A DNA stretch of 64,000 bases from Planifilum fimeticola. Its GTDB lineage: Bacteria; Bacillota; Bacilli; Thermoactinomycetales; DSM-44946. The notes under the pieces were generated by a model, which searched no databases, was not told the DNA's origin, and worked only from the letters and a program-made list of their open reading frames with translations. Shown in pieces: positions 8,115 through 16,492 of this stretch. How positions within the stretch are numbered: position 1 is the first letter of the stretch; every line of letters starts with the position of its first letter. The DNA is taken from NCBI RefSeq assembly GCF_003001905.1, contig NZ_PVNE01000016.1:1-64000 (forward strand), given 5' to 3'. Position numbers and translations under genes: made by a program.

Positions 8115-9467
8115 ATGTCCGACTTTACAGGATACAAGGAAAAGGTCATGTCCAATCCAGCTTCCAACCGTTCTTTGATCACACATTCTGTCGGGATTAT
8201 CGCCGATGACTTGACGGGAGCAAATGATTCGGGGAGCCAATTTTCCGCTAAGGGACTTTCCGCTGCCGTCCTGTTCGATTCCGGGCTGACAGAGGCGAAA
8301 GATCTTTCCCGGGTGGATGTGGTGGCAATCGATACGGACAGCAGGGCCTTGTCGGCCGGTCGCGCCTATGAGAAATCGCGACGGGCGGCGGAATGGTTGT
8401 ACGCTGCGGGAACTCGCCATATTTATAAAAAGATCGACTCTTCACTTCGGGGGAATTGGGGAGCAGAGGTGGATGCCGTAATGGATGTTTTTCGTCCGGA
8501 TTTTGCGGTCATTGCCCCCGCTTTCCCCCGGATGGGGCGAACCACACGGAACGGGATTCATCAAATTGACGGGATTCCCGTGGACCGGACGGAAATGTCC
8601 CGGGATCCCAAGACTCCGGTGACCGAATCCGATCTGCTCCGGATATTGTCCGCGCAATCCCGTCGAAGGGCGCACCTCGTCAGCGAACAGGAGTTGGATC
8701 GGCTAAAGGAAAAGGGGTCGGAGTGGAAGCGGCGGGGCGTGGAACTATTGGTGTTTGACGCGGAAAGGGACGAACATCTGGGGAAAATCGCCCGTTCCGT
8801 CGCCCAAAGCGGGTTCCGTGTTCTCTGGGTTGGATCTGCCGGTCTGGCGGGATGGTTGCCGGAGGCCCTTTCCCTGACCGGGAAGAGTTCGATTTCCGCA
8901 ACAGGGCAAAGGGCACCACAACGGCGGGCCGACCGGGTGCTGGTTGTTGCCGGGAGCCAGTCATCGGTTACGAAGAGACAAATCCTCCGTTTGGTGGAAA
9001 CCAATGAGGTGCAACCGCTGGTGCTGGATGTGCCGGCAATTCTTGATCCTGCGGAATGGAAAGCGCGTCGAGGTACCTTTGTCGAAGAAGCGAACAAGGC
9101 GTTTGCTTCGGGAAAGGATGTAGCGATCACCCTGAACTCGGAAAAAAGGCGGCTGAATCAGGAGGGATGGGCGCATCGGGACGCCGCCCTTAGGATCGTC
9201 GACCGGTTGGGGGAGCTGACTTCCCGGTTGGTCGCTTTTCATCCGAGATTAGGGTTAGTATTGACGGGAGGGGATACGGCCCGGGCGGTATGCCGCCATT
9301 TGGGCATAGGAGGTATACGGTTGATGGAGGAAATGGCGCCAGGAATCCCTCTGGGACAATTGGTGGGTCCCCATCCCCTGTATGCGGTGACCAAAGCCGG
9401 GGCTTTCGGCGAAGAGGACGCATTGGTAAAGGCAGTGAATAAGTTGAAGGGAAGCGAGATGGGATGA
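8115..9467 (+). CDS. Four-carbon acid sugar kinase family protein (DUF1537)
   Basis: A 450-residue two-domain kinase of the family shown to phosphorylate D-threonate, D-erythronate and related acids (DtnK/OtnK). The N-terminal substrate domain has IIADDLTGANDSGSQF (near 27) and KKIDSSLRGNWGAEV (near 105). The C-terminal nucleotide-binding domain has VVAGSQSSVTKRQI and LVLTGGDTARAVCRHLG, ending in a conserved GAFGEEDAL. It should produce the 4-phosphate used by the next gene. The ATG follows GGAAGGGG. Its stop overlaps the start of the downstream gene by four bases (ATGA), so the pair is translationally coupled. Confidence 0.9.
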   Translation: MSDFTGYKEKVMSNPASNRSLITHSVGIIADDLTGANDSGSQFSAKGLSAAVLFDSGLTEAKDLSRVDVVAIDTDSRALSAGRAYEKSRRAAEWLYAAGTRHIYKKIDSSLRGNWGAEVDAVMDVFRPDFAVIAPAFPRMGRTTRNGIHQIDGIPVDRTEMSRDPKTPVTESDLLRILSAQSRRRAHLVSEQELDRLKEKGSEWKRRGVELLVFDAERDEHLGKIARSVAQSGFRVLWVGSAGLAGWLPEALSLTGKSSISATGQRAPQRRADRVLVVAGSQSSVTKRQILRLVETNEVQPLVLDVPAILDPAEWKARRGTFVEEANKAFASGKDVAITLNSEKRRLNQEGWAHRDAALRIVDRLGELTSRLVAFHPRLGLVLTGGDTARAVCRHLGIGGIRLMEEMAPGIPLGQLVGPHPLYAVTKAGAFGEEDALVKAVNKLKGSEMG

Positions 9468-10480
9468 AGGAAGATCGACCGGTAATCGGAATCACGATGG
9501 GCGATGCGGCGGGAATCGGTCCGGAAATTATCATGAAGGCATTGAACGATCCGGCATTTTATCGCATGTGCCGCCCCTTGGTTTTGGGAGATGCGAAAAT
9601 GTTGGAGCGGGCCGGCAGGATTCTTGGCCTCCCCGTCGAGGTGAAGGCGGTGCACCGATTGGAGGAGGCGGAATTCCGGCACGGGGTGGTGGATTGCCTG
9701 GATCTTGATCTTCTTCCGGACGATCTTCCCTTCGGAGAGGTTTCGGCAGAAGCGGGGGATGCGGCGTTTCGCTATTTGGAAAAGGCGGTGGAGCTCGCCC
9801 GAAAAGGGAATTTGTCCGCGATCTGCACGGCTCCTTTAAACAAAGAGGCACTGCACAAGGGAGGGCACCACTATCCGGGCCATACCGAGATATTGGCACA
9901 TTTAACCGGTACCAAGGAATATGCGATGATGCTGGCATCTCCTCAGTTAAAAGTGATTCATGTCACGACCCATGTCGGCTTGATTGATGCGATCCGGCGG
10001 ATTAACCCCGATCGGGTATATACCGTCATCCGGTTGGCCCACGAGACACTCCGTCAAGCCGGTTTTCCCAAACCTCGAATCGGGGTATGCGGGATCAACC
10101 CCCATGCGGGGGAAAACGGGCTGTTTGGAGATGGGGAAGAAGAGGAAAAAATCGTTCCCGCCGTGACCGAAGCCAAGGCGCAGGGAATCCTCGTAAGCGG
10201 TCCCCATCCCGCCGATACCTTGTTTTATCGGGCAGTGCGGGGAGACTTCGATATCGTTGTCGCCATGTATCACGACCAAGGTCATGTTCCGGTCAAGGTG
10301 TTGGGCTTGGAAGCCGGTGTAAACATCACCGTGGGTTTACCGATCCTCCGAACCAGTGTGGATCATGGAACCGCCTTTGATATCGCGGGAAAAGGGATTG
10401 CCGACGAGGGCAGCCTGAAGGAAGCGATTCGTCAAGCGGTATTATTGTCCTCGAAAGAAAACGTGTCACGGTCAGACTAA
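9464..10480 (+). CDS. PdxA-family 4-phosphate acid-sugar dehydrogenase (PdxA2-like)
   Basis: A 338-residue NAD-dependent dehydrogenase of the PdxA fold. It has the family start ITMGDAAGIGPEI, metal-ligand histidines in GHTEILAHLTG (near 143), THVGLIDA (near 172) and MYHDQGHVPVKVLG (near 267), and the substrate signature GINPHAGENGLFG. In vitamin B6 synthesis PdxA oxidises 4-phosphohydroxy-L-threonine. Fused by overlap to a DUF1537 kinase, it is more likely the PdxA2 type, which oxidises and decarboxylates D-threonate or D-erythronate 4-phosphate to dihydroxyacetone phosphate. No other pdx gene is nearby. Confidence 0.87.
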   Translation: MKEDRPVIGITMGDAAGIGPEIIMKALNDPAFYRMCRPLVLGDAKMLERAGRILGLPVEVKAVHRLEEAEFRHGVVDCLDLDLLPDDLPFGEVSAEAGDAAFRYLEKAVELARKGNLSAICTAPLNKEALHKGGHHYPGHTEILAHLTGTKEYAMMLASPQLKVIHVTTHVGLIDAIRRINPDRVYTVIRLAHETLRQAGFPKPRIGVCGINPHAGENGLFGDGEEEEKIVPAVTEAKAQGILVSGPHPADTLFYRAVRGDFDIVVAMYHDQGHVPVKVLGLEAGVNITVGLPILRTSVDHGTAFDIAGKGIADEGSLKEAIRQAVLLSSKENVSRSD

Positions 10481-10670
10481 ATGCAGAATCCTTCCCGAAA
10501 GACCGGGAGAAAACGGCTTACCATGCTTTAGTCCGGAGTCGTCATCCTGTCCCATGACCACGTAGCGGCGGAGTTCCCTTCACATCTCCGTCCGCTCGGA
10601 AAACGAGGAAAGTTTTTGGATGCTTTTCAGCTTCTCATCGGTGGCTTTTCAATTGACGTTTTCGTTTCCC

Positions 10671-10698
10671 TTGACACTTCGCCGGGAAGAGATAGAGT
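10671..10698 (+). promoter_or_regulatory. Putative SigA promoter of the PH-domain gene
   Basis: A perfect TTGACA (10671-10676), a 16-base spacer and TAGAGT (10693-10698), about 38 bases before the ATG. The rest of the 256-base gap after the acid-sugar operon (10481-10670) shows only a weak hairpin around 10500. Confidence 0.5.
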
Positions 10699-10736
10699 GA
10701 AAATAGCGGGAAATAACCGGTGAGAGGAGAGTCTGC

Positions 10737-11162
10737 ATGCAGGAAGAAACGATTTGGGAAGGGTCCCCCTCCCACGTGGCCCGATTGGGAACCTATATTC
10801 TCTGTCTGTTGTTCTGTTGGTTGATCGTTCCCATCTTCATCGGCCTGTGGACGGCCTTGAAGCTGAAGACGACGAAGTATAAGCTGACGACGGAACGGCT
10901 TCGGGTAACCGAGGGGATCTTGTCCAAGCGGACGGAAGATCTGGAATTGTACCGGGTCCGGGACATCACCCTGGAAAAGCCCTTCATCTTCCGTCTGTTT
11001 TCCAAGGGGAACATCCGCTTGATCACCTCGGATCACAGCTCTCCCGACGCCCTGCTGATGGCCGTTCCGGAAGCGGACGAATTGATGGACCTGATCCGCA
11101 AGCACGTGGAAATCTGCCGCGACCGCAAGCGGGTCCGGGAGATCGGCATCGATACGCTTTAA
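10737..11162 (+). CDS. Bacterial PH (bPH2/DUF304) membrane protein
   Basis: A 141-residue protein with one or two N-terminal membrane segments (ARLGTYILCLLFCWLIVPIFIGLW, split by prolines, around residues 16-39) followed by a bPH2 domain of the YdbS/DUF304 type: YKLTTERLRVTEGILSKR and LYRVRDITLEKPF. Such domains sit at the membrane; biochemical role is unknown. The DLELYRVRDI motif is the most diagnostic element. The ATG follows GAGAGGAGAG. It is a single-gene unit between its own promoter and a strong terminator, and is not obviously linked to the Mn transporter downstream. Confidence 0.85.
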   Translation: MQEETIWEGSPSHVARLGTYILCLLFCWLIVPIFIGLWTALKLKTTKYKLTTERLRVTEGILSKRTEDLELYRVRDITLEKPFIFRLFSKGNIRLITSDHSSPDALLMAVPEADELMDLIRKHVEICRDRKRVREIGIDTL

Positions 11163-11175
11163 CGGGCAGGGATCG

Positions 11176-11204
11176 GCCCAAGCCGAAAGGCTTGGGCTTT
11201 TTTT
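11176..11204 (+). terminator. Intrinsic terminator after the PH-domain gene
   Basis: GCCCAAGCC (11176-11184), GAAA tetraloop, GGCTTGGGC (11189-11197), then seven T residues. Confidence 0.93.
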
Positions 11205-11354
11205 CGGGTGCAAACTCTTCAGATATGACGGCCGAGGGAACACAATCCCGCGCACAATCCCCCGGCCGTTTCGATTTTTTCGGGTCAGAGAGGCTTGCAT
11301 GCTTCCGCCGCCTCCGCGCTTGGCCGCCGGAGGCTGGACATTTTTCTGGGCGCA

Positions 11355-11384
11355 TTGACACCTCCCTCGCCCCTTTAATAAAAT
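11355..11384 (+). promoter_or_regulatory. SigA promoter of the mnt operon
   Basis: A perfect TTGACA (11355-11360), 18-base spacer and TAAAAT (11379-11384). The transcription start would fall near 11391, immediately before the MntR-like box, leaving a leader of about 165 bases before the GTG at 11556. No known metal riboswitch was recognised in that leader. Confidence 0.7.
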
Positions 11385-11395
11385 GGAAATAAAGA

Positions 11396-11413
11396 TTTGC
11401 ACTACGGAAACTT
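11396..11413 (+). promoter_or_regulatory. Candidate MntR operator
   Basis: TTTGCACTACGGAAACTT resembles the Bacillus MntR box (TTTGCCTTAAGGAAACT), keeping TTTGC, the central TA and GGAAACT. It lies just downstream of the predicted transcription start, where bound MntR would block transcription when manganese is plentiful. No mntR gene is in this window. Confidence 0.65.
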
Positions 11414-11555
11414 ATGTGCTCTACAGCAAATATCTTGACCTAGAGCCAATCAGGGCTTCGGGACTCCCTTGTGGCCATGCATGACTTGAATTCCCGCAGG
11501 AGAAACTGTTGGTTCCAGGTAAGATCGCCGTCGGCTTTAGAGGAGGAATTTCGCC

Positions 11556-12494
11556 GTGAAATTTCCGGAAAAGATCGGTCGGAGCTTCGCTCTCCTTTTT
11601 CTCGTCGCGGCGATGTGGACCGTCTCCGCCTGCGGAAACACCCAGGCCGATCCTTCGGAGGACGGCGTGATACAGGTTGCCGCAACGACGGGGATGGTGG
11701 CGGACATCGTCAGGGAGGTGGGCGGAGACCGCGTCCGGGTGACCAGCCTGATGGGGCCCGGCGTCGATCCGCATCTGTACAAGGCCACCCATGGGGATAT
11801 GGTCAAACTGGACCGGGCGGAGCTGATCTTTTACAACGGGTTGCATCTGGAAGGGAAAATGACCAAGATCTTTGAACGGATGGGACGGATCAAACCGGTA
11901 GTCCCCGTCGCGGAAACGATCGATCCGAAGCGGCTGATCCGAACGGAAGACGGTCAGCCCGACCCGCACGTCTGGTTTGACGTCCGGCTGTGGATCACCG
12001 CCGTGGAAACGGTCCGGGACCAGCTGATCCAGGCGGATCCCGAGCGGAAGGCGGATTACGAAGCCCGCGCCGCCGCATATATCAAGGAATTGGAGGAACT
12101 GGACCGGTATGTCCGGGAGCAAATCGCCTCCATTCCCGAAAAGCGAAGGGTCCTGGTCACGGCCCATGACGCCTTCAGCTATTTCGGCCGGGCCTACGAT
12201 ATCGAGGTGGTCGGCCTGCAGGGCATCAACACCGCTTCCGAATACGGGCTGAGAGATGTGCAACAACTGGTGAATCTGCTGACGGAACGAAAGATCAAGG
12301 CCGTCTTTGTCGAGTCGAGCGTTCCGAAACGCTCCATCGAAGCGGTGGTCAAGGGGTCCTCGGAGAAGGGACACCGGGTGAGGATCGGCGGGGAGCTGTT
12401 CTCCGACGCCCTGGGAGAAGCGGGGACGCCGGAAGGAACGTATGTCGGCATGATCCGACACAATGTGGATGCCATCGTCTCGGCGCTGAAATGA
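11556..12494 (+). CDS. mntA: Manganese/zinc ABC transporter substrate-binding lipoprotein
   Basis: A 312-residue cluster A-I binding protein. A lipoprotein signal ends at VSAC (Cys26), so it is tethered outside the membrane. Metal ligands can be read as His73 (VDPHLYK), His138 (PDPHVWF), His204 (TAHDAFSYF) and Asp284 (LFSDALG), the TroA-type set. The start is GTG with AGGAGG nine bases upstream. It leads a four-gene operon in the same order as Bacillus mntABCD, 24 bases before the ATPase gene. The MntR-like box upstream favours manganese over zinc, though a histidine at the third ligand is also seen in zinc binders. Confidence 0.9.
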   Translation: MKFPEKIGRSFALLFLVAAMWTVSACGNTQADPSEDGVIQVAATTGMVADIVREVGGDRVRVTSLMGPGVDPHLYKATHGDMVKLDRAELIFYNGLHLEGKMTKIFERMGRIKPVVPVAETIDPKRLIRTEDGQPDPHVWFDVRLWITAVETVRDQLIQADPERKADYEARAAAYIKELEELDRYVREQIASIPEKRRVLVTAHDAFSYFGRAYDIEVVGLQGINTASEYGLRDVQQLVNLLTERKIKAVFVESSVPKRSIEAVVKGSSEKGHRVRIGGELFSDALGEAGTPEGTYVGMIRHNVDAIVSALK

Positions 12495-12518
12495 GGAAAT
12501 CGTGGGAGGGAGAAGGAC

Positions 12519-13280
12519 ATGGAGAAGGAGTCGGTTCCCATATCGGTGCGAAATTTGTCCGTCGCTTACCACCGCAAGCCGGTGCTCCGGGACGTTTCCT
12601 TTGAAACGCCGGAAGGGAAGCTGATCGGGATCGTCGGTCCGAACGGTGCCGGAAAATCGACGCTGATCAAGTCGATTCTCGGCCTTTTGCCCCTGACGTC
12701 CGGACAGGTCCGCATTTATGGAAAGCGATACGAAGAACAGCGGTCCATCGTCGGTTACGTCCCTCAGCGGGAATCCGTCGATTGGGATTTTCCGACCGAT
12801 GCGCTGGATGTCGTCCTGATGGGGCGGTACGGACGGCTGGGGTGGCTGAGACGGCCCGGGAAAGCCGATAAGGAATTCGCCCTCGCCTGTCTGGAGAAGG
12901 TGGGCATGGCCGACTACGCTCACCGCCAGATCAGCCAGCTTTCGGGCGGACAGCAACAGCGGGTTTTCCTGGCCCGCGCCCTGGCGCAGGACGCCAGAAT
13001 CTACTTGATGGATGAACCCTTTGCGGGTGTGGACGCCGCCACGGAAAAGGCAATCATCCAGGTGCTGAACGACCTGAAAGGGCGGGGGAAGACGGTGATG
13101 GTGGTTCATCACGACCTGCAGACGGTCAGGGAATATTTCGACTGGCTGCTCATGCTGAACATCCGTCCGATCGCCTTCGGCCCCGCCTCCCAGGTGTTCA
13201 CCGCGGACAATCTGCAAAAAACCTACGGAGGCCGGTTGACCGCCCTGCCCGAACTGGCGGACCCGGCCTATACGGGGTGA
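12519..13280 (+). CDS. mntB: Manganese ABC transporter ATP-binding protein
   Basis: A 253-residue ABC ATPase with Walker A GPNGAGKST (near 39), Q-loop VPQRESVDWDFP (near 86), signature LSGGQQQRVFLARAL (near 145) and Walker B IYLMDEPFAGVD (near 167), then the switch histidine in VVHHDL. QRESVDWDFP is typical of metal-type (MntB/ZnuC/SitB) ATPases. The ATG has GGAGGGAGAAGG before it. Its stop overlaps the GTG of the next gene by four bases. It energises uptake through the two membrane proteins that follow. Confidence 0.93.
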   Translation: MEKESVPISVRNLSVAYHRKPVLRDVSFETPEGKLIGIVGPNGAGKSTLIKSILGLLPLTSGQVRIYGKRYEEQRSIVGYVPQRESVDWDFPTDALDVVLMGRYGRLGWLRRPGKADKEFALACLEKVGMADYAHRQISQLSGGQQQRVFLARALAQDARIYLMDEPFAGVDAATEKAIIQVLNDLKGRGKTVMVVHHDLQTVREYFDWLLMLNIRPIAFGPASQVFTADNLQKTYGGRLTALPELADPAYTG

Positions 13281-14590
13281 GGACGGTGGATGGAATGGCC
13301 GCCCTTCGCACCTTTTTCACCGATCCGAACGCCCTGTGGGTTTTGGGAGGGACCACCCTGCTCGGCGTGAGCAGCGGGGCGATCGGCTCCTTCGCCTTTT
13401 TGCGAAAGCGCGGGTTGATGGGCGACGTGCTGGCCCACGCCGCCCTGCCCGGCATCTGCATCGCCTTTATGTTGACCGGTTTGAAGCACCCCCTGGTCTT
13501 TCTGGTCGGGGCGATCGCGACGGGAATTTTGGCTTCCCTGTCCATCAACGGGATCCTTCGCCATTCGCGCATCAAGGAGGACACCGCCCTCGCGCTGGTG
13601 CTGTCTGTCTTTTTCGGCGCGGGAATTGTCCTCCTCACCCTGATTCAGCAGAGCGGAGCGGGAAACCAGAGCGGTCTCGACAAGTTCCTGTTCGGTCAGG
13701 CCGCCTCCCTCGTGGATGAAGATCTGGCGGTGATGGGGGGCGTCTCCGCCCTGCTGCTCCTGATCTGCGCTCTGTTTTTCAAGGAATTGAAACTGCTCTG
13801 TTTCGATGCCGCCTTCGGCCGGAGCCTGGGTTTTCCGATGGGAGCGATCGATCTGTTGCTGATGACGATGCTGGTGATCGGCGTCGTGATCGGACTGCAG
13901 GCGGCCGGAGTCGTCCTGATGGCGGCCTTGATCATCACGCCGGCCGCCGCCGCCCGCTATTGGACGGACCGGCTGGACCGCATGGTGATTCTGTCCGCGC
14001 TGCTCGGGGGAGCGTCGGGAGCGCTGGGAACGGTGATCAGCACCTTTTCCCTTCACCTTCCCACCGGTCCGCTGATCGTCCTGGCCGCGACGGCCGTCTT
14101 CCTGTTTTCCCTCGTTTTCGCACCCCGGCGGGGACTTTTGGCCAAGGCGCTGAATCTGGCCAAAAACCGCGCGCGCACGGCCCGGGAAAACCTGTTGCGC
14201 ACGCTGTATGAGGAGGGAGAGCGCACGGGGGAAAACCGGTTTTCCATCGCCGAACTGGAAACCGTCCTGGCCCTCTCCCGCCGCCGTTTGGCGGCCACCT
14301 TGCGCGCCCTCGCGAAGAAAGGGTGGATCGAGTTCCCCTCGGATACGGAAGTCGCCCTGACGGAGAAGGGATTGCAAGCCGCTTATGATATCGTTCTCCG
14401 GTGGCGGATGGTGGAGATGTGGCACATGCATGAAAGCCGGTTGGGCTCTCCCGGCGCCGATGTCGATTATCTCACCGAACGGATTCCCGTCGAGATCTTC
14501 AACCAGCTGTGGGATCTGCTGGCGGATCACGGTCGCCTGCCGAAATGGCAGCCGCTGGAGCCGGGGATGAAGGGGGGCAGGACGGGATGA
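13277..14590 (+). CDS. mntC: Manganese ABC transporter permease with DtxR-like C-terminal domain
   Basis: A 437-residue protein, about 150 residues longer than a standard ABC-3 permease. Residues 1-290 carry about eight or nine membrane segments, with LMGDVLAHAALPGI near 45 and AGVVLMAALIITPAAAARYW near 215. From about 305 on there is a soluble domain with a winged helix (FSIAELETVLALSRRRLAATLRALAKKGWIEF) and a DtxR/MntR-like second half (RMVEMWHMHESRLGSPGADVD). The same extended architecture is known for MntC of Bacillus. The tail may sense metal or nucleic acid; this is not established. The GTG start overlaps mntB; ATG 13295 is a possible alternative. Confidence 0.9.
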   Translation: MRTVDGMAALRTFFTDPNALWVLGGTTLLGVSSGAIGSFAFLRKRGLMGDVLAHAALPGICIAFMLTGLKHPLVFLVGAIATGILASLSINGILRHSRIKEDTALALVLSVFFGAGIVLLTLIQQSGAGNQSGLDKFLFGQAASLVDEDLAVMGGVSALLLLICALFFKELKLLCFDAAFGRSLGFPMGAIDLLLMTMLVIGVVIGLQAAGVVLMAALIITPAAAARYWTDRLDRMVILSALLGGASGALGTVISTFSLHLPTGPLIVLAATAVFLFSLVFAPRRGLLAKALNLAKNRARTARENLLRTLYEEGERTGENRFSIAELETVLALSRRRLAATLRALAKKGWIEFPSDTEVALTEKGLQAAYDIVLRWRMVEMWHMHESRLGSPGADVDYLTERIPVEIFNQLWDLLADHGRLPKWQPLEPGMKGGRTG

Positions 14591-15474
14591 GCGATTTATG
14601 GATCATTCTGACCGGCGCGCTGGTTGCCTCCGCCTGCGGATTTCTCGGCTGCTTTCTGATTCTCCGGCGGATGGCGATGGTGGGGGATGCCATCAGCCAT
14701 GCGGTTCTGCCGGGGATCGCCGTCGCCTTTTTGCTCATCGGGAGCCGGGATTCGCTTCCGATGTTGCTGGGAGCGGCCGCTTTCGGCCTGCTGTGCACCT
14801 TTTTGATCCAGACGCTGCGCCGGCGCGGGGTGCAGAATGACGCGGCCATCAGCATCTCCTTCACCGCGCTGTTCGCCATCGGCGTGGTGCTCATCTCCCT
14901 CTATTCGCGCCAAGTGGATCTGGATCTCGACTGCGTTCTCTACGGGGAAATCGCCTACGTCCCCTGGGATGTCCTGATGGTGGGCGAAATCGCCATCGGC
15001 CCTAAGGCGGTCTGGGCCAACGGTATCGCCTTTTTCCTCAGCCTGGCCGTGGTCGGACTGTTTTACAAGCAGTTCAAGATTTGTGCCTTCGATCCCCAGA
15101 TGGCTGCGGCCATCGGCATCCCGGTCACCTTTTTCCACTATCTGCTGATGGGCCTGGTGTCGATCACCACCGTTTCCGCCTTCGAAAGCGTCGGTGCGAT
15201 CCTGGTTGTGGCCATGCTGATCGTTCCGGGGGCGACCGCCTATCTGCTGACCGACCGTTTGGGGCGGATGCTGGGTCTCAGCGTCCTGATCGGAACCCTC
15301 AGCTCCGCGCTCGGCTACGCCTTGGCCGTGTGGCTCAATGTCTCCATCGCCGGTGCGATGACGGTTGCCGCCGCCCTGCTGTTTCTCCTGGCGTTTCTGT
15401 TCTCGCCTCTCCACGGAATCGTCACCCGCCGGATGATCCTGCGGCGGCTGAAAGCGTCCGGCGCGGAAAAATGA
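14587..15474 (+). CDS. mntD: Manganese ABC transporter permease
   Basis: A 295-residue ABC-3 family permease with about eight or nine membrane segments. The family motif MAMVGDAISHAVLPGIAVAF lies near residue 30, and AILVVAMLIVPGATAYLLTD near 210. I place the start at ATG 14587, which overlaps the mntC stop (ATGA); the frame stays open further upstream, but those residues overlap mntC and lack hydrophobicity. The length equals that typical of MntD. With MntC it should form a heterodimeric channel. A terminator hairpin follows at 15588. Confidence 0.92.
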   Translation: MSDLWIILTGALVASACGFLGCFLILRRMAMVGDAISHAVLPGIAVAFLLIGSRDSLPMLLGAAAFGLLCTFLIQTLRRRGVQNDAAISISFTALFAIGVVLISLYSRQVDLDLDCVLYGEIAYVPWDVLMVGEIAIGPKAVWANGIAFFLSLAVVGLFYKQFKICAFDPQMAAAIGIPVTFFHYLLMGLVSITTVSAFESVGAILVVAMLIVPGATAYLLTDRLGRMLGLSVLIGTLSSALGYALAVWLNVSIAGAMTVAAALLFLLAFLFSPLHGIVTRRMILRRLKASGAEK

Positions 15475-15587
15475 CCGGGAGCGCCCGATCGGTTGGCTTT
15501 CCCCTGACGACTGGGCCGCGGTTTCGGCCGCGCTCCCGCCGAGTACGGCAAAAAAAAGAACCTCCGCACACATGGTCGTCTTTGCGG

Positions 15588-15619
15588 ATACTCACCCATG
15601 CATTCCGGGTGAGTATTTT
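15588..15619 (+). terminator. Intrinsic terminator of the mnt operon
   Basis: ATACTCACCC (15588-15597) pairs with GGGTGAGTAT (15607-15616), a perfect 10-bp stem with a 9-nt loop, then TTT. It lies between mntD and the hydrolase gene. Confidence 0.7.
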
Positions 15620-15652
15620 AATTGAGACGACAAATGGAACGGAGGGATCGGC

Positions 15653-16435
15653 ATGGGTTATTTTGTCTGTGTGGAACCGGGAGTGAGCCTGTACGTGGAG
15701 GACCTCAACCCTGCGGGAGAAAAGACCGTCGTGTTTCTGCACGGCTGGCCGTTCAGCCACAAACAGTTTGAGTACCAGTTCAATGTGCTTCCCGCCAAGG
15801 GATACCGCTTAATAGGGATTGACTGGAGAGGTTTCGGCAAGTCGGACAAACCGGCGAACGGGTACAATTACGACCGGCTGGCTGATGACATCCGGGAAGT
15901 GGTCGACGCGCTCCTGCTGGACGACTTCACCCTCGTGGGCCATTCCACGGGCGGAGCGATTGCCATCCGTTATGCGGCCAGGTATCGCGGTGGCGGGGCC
16001 TCCAAGCTCGTCCTCATGGACGCGGCGGCTCCCAGAGGCTTTACGAAAGGGACTGCCGATCAGCTTCTCGCCCAATCGCTAAACGACCGACCCAAGATGG
16101 TGCGGGGAGTGATCGACGACTTTTTCTTTCAGTATATCAGCAGGCCCTTTTCGGACTGGTTTTTCCAATTGGGCCTGCAAGCGGCGGGATGGTCGACGGC
16201 GGCGATCATCCGGACGCTGAGAGATGAGAGGCTGGATGCCGATCTGCCCAAAATCCATATCCCCACTTTGATCATTCACGGCGTGCACGACAAAGTAATT
16301 CCCTTTTCCCAGGCCGAGGAACTGAATCAAAAAATAAGCAATTCACGGCTGGTCCCGTTTCGGTACAGCGGTCACGGCCCATTCTGGGAGGAGCGGGACA
16401 AGGTGAACCGGCTGCTGATGAAATTTGTCGGATGA
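15653..16435 (+). CDS. Alpha/beta hydrolase
   Basis: A 260-residue alpha/beta-hydrolase-fold enzyme resembling the cofactor-free haloperoxidase/arylesterase group. The oxyanion region is FLHGWPFSHKQF (near 29). The nucleophile elbow is GHSTGGA with Ser near 101, the acid is in HGVHDKVIP near 208, and the catalytic His is in SGHGPFWEE near 244. Substrate cannot be told from the sequence; esterase or lactonase activity is likely. No signal peptide, so cytoplasmic. The ATG follows GGAGGGATCGG. It converges on the minus-strand gene beginning at 16493. Confidence 0.85.
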   Translation: MGYFVCVEPGVSLYVEDLNPAGEKTVVFLHGWPFSHKQFEYQFNVLPAKGYRLIGIDWRGFGKSDKPANGYNYDRLADDIREVVDALLLDDFTLVGHSTGGAIAIRYAARYRGGGASKLVLMDAAAPRGFTKGTADQLLAQSLNDRPKMVRGVIDDFFFQYISRPFSDWFFQLGLQAAGWSTAAIIRTLRDERLDADLPKIHIPTLIIHGVHDKVIPFSQAEELNQKISNSRLVPFRYSGHGPFWEERDKVNRLLMKFVG

Positions 16436-16492
16436 TCTTCCTTCGTACGGTCTGAAGGACCCGCCCTGAGAAAGACCCCGCGCGAAACCGGG

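Noticed and set aside
11421-13217. Minus-strand ORF of 598 codons opposite mntA/mntB
   Set aside because: High GC makes long antisense frames common; the opposite strand encodes unmistakable transporter proteins.
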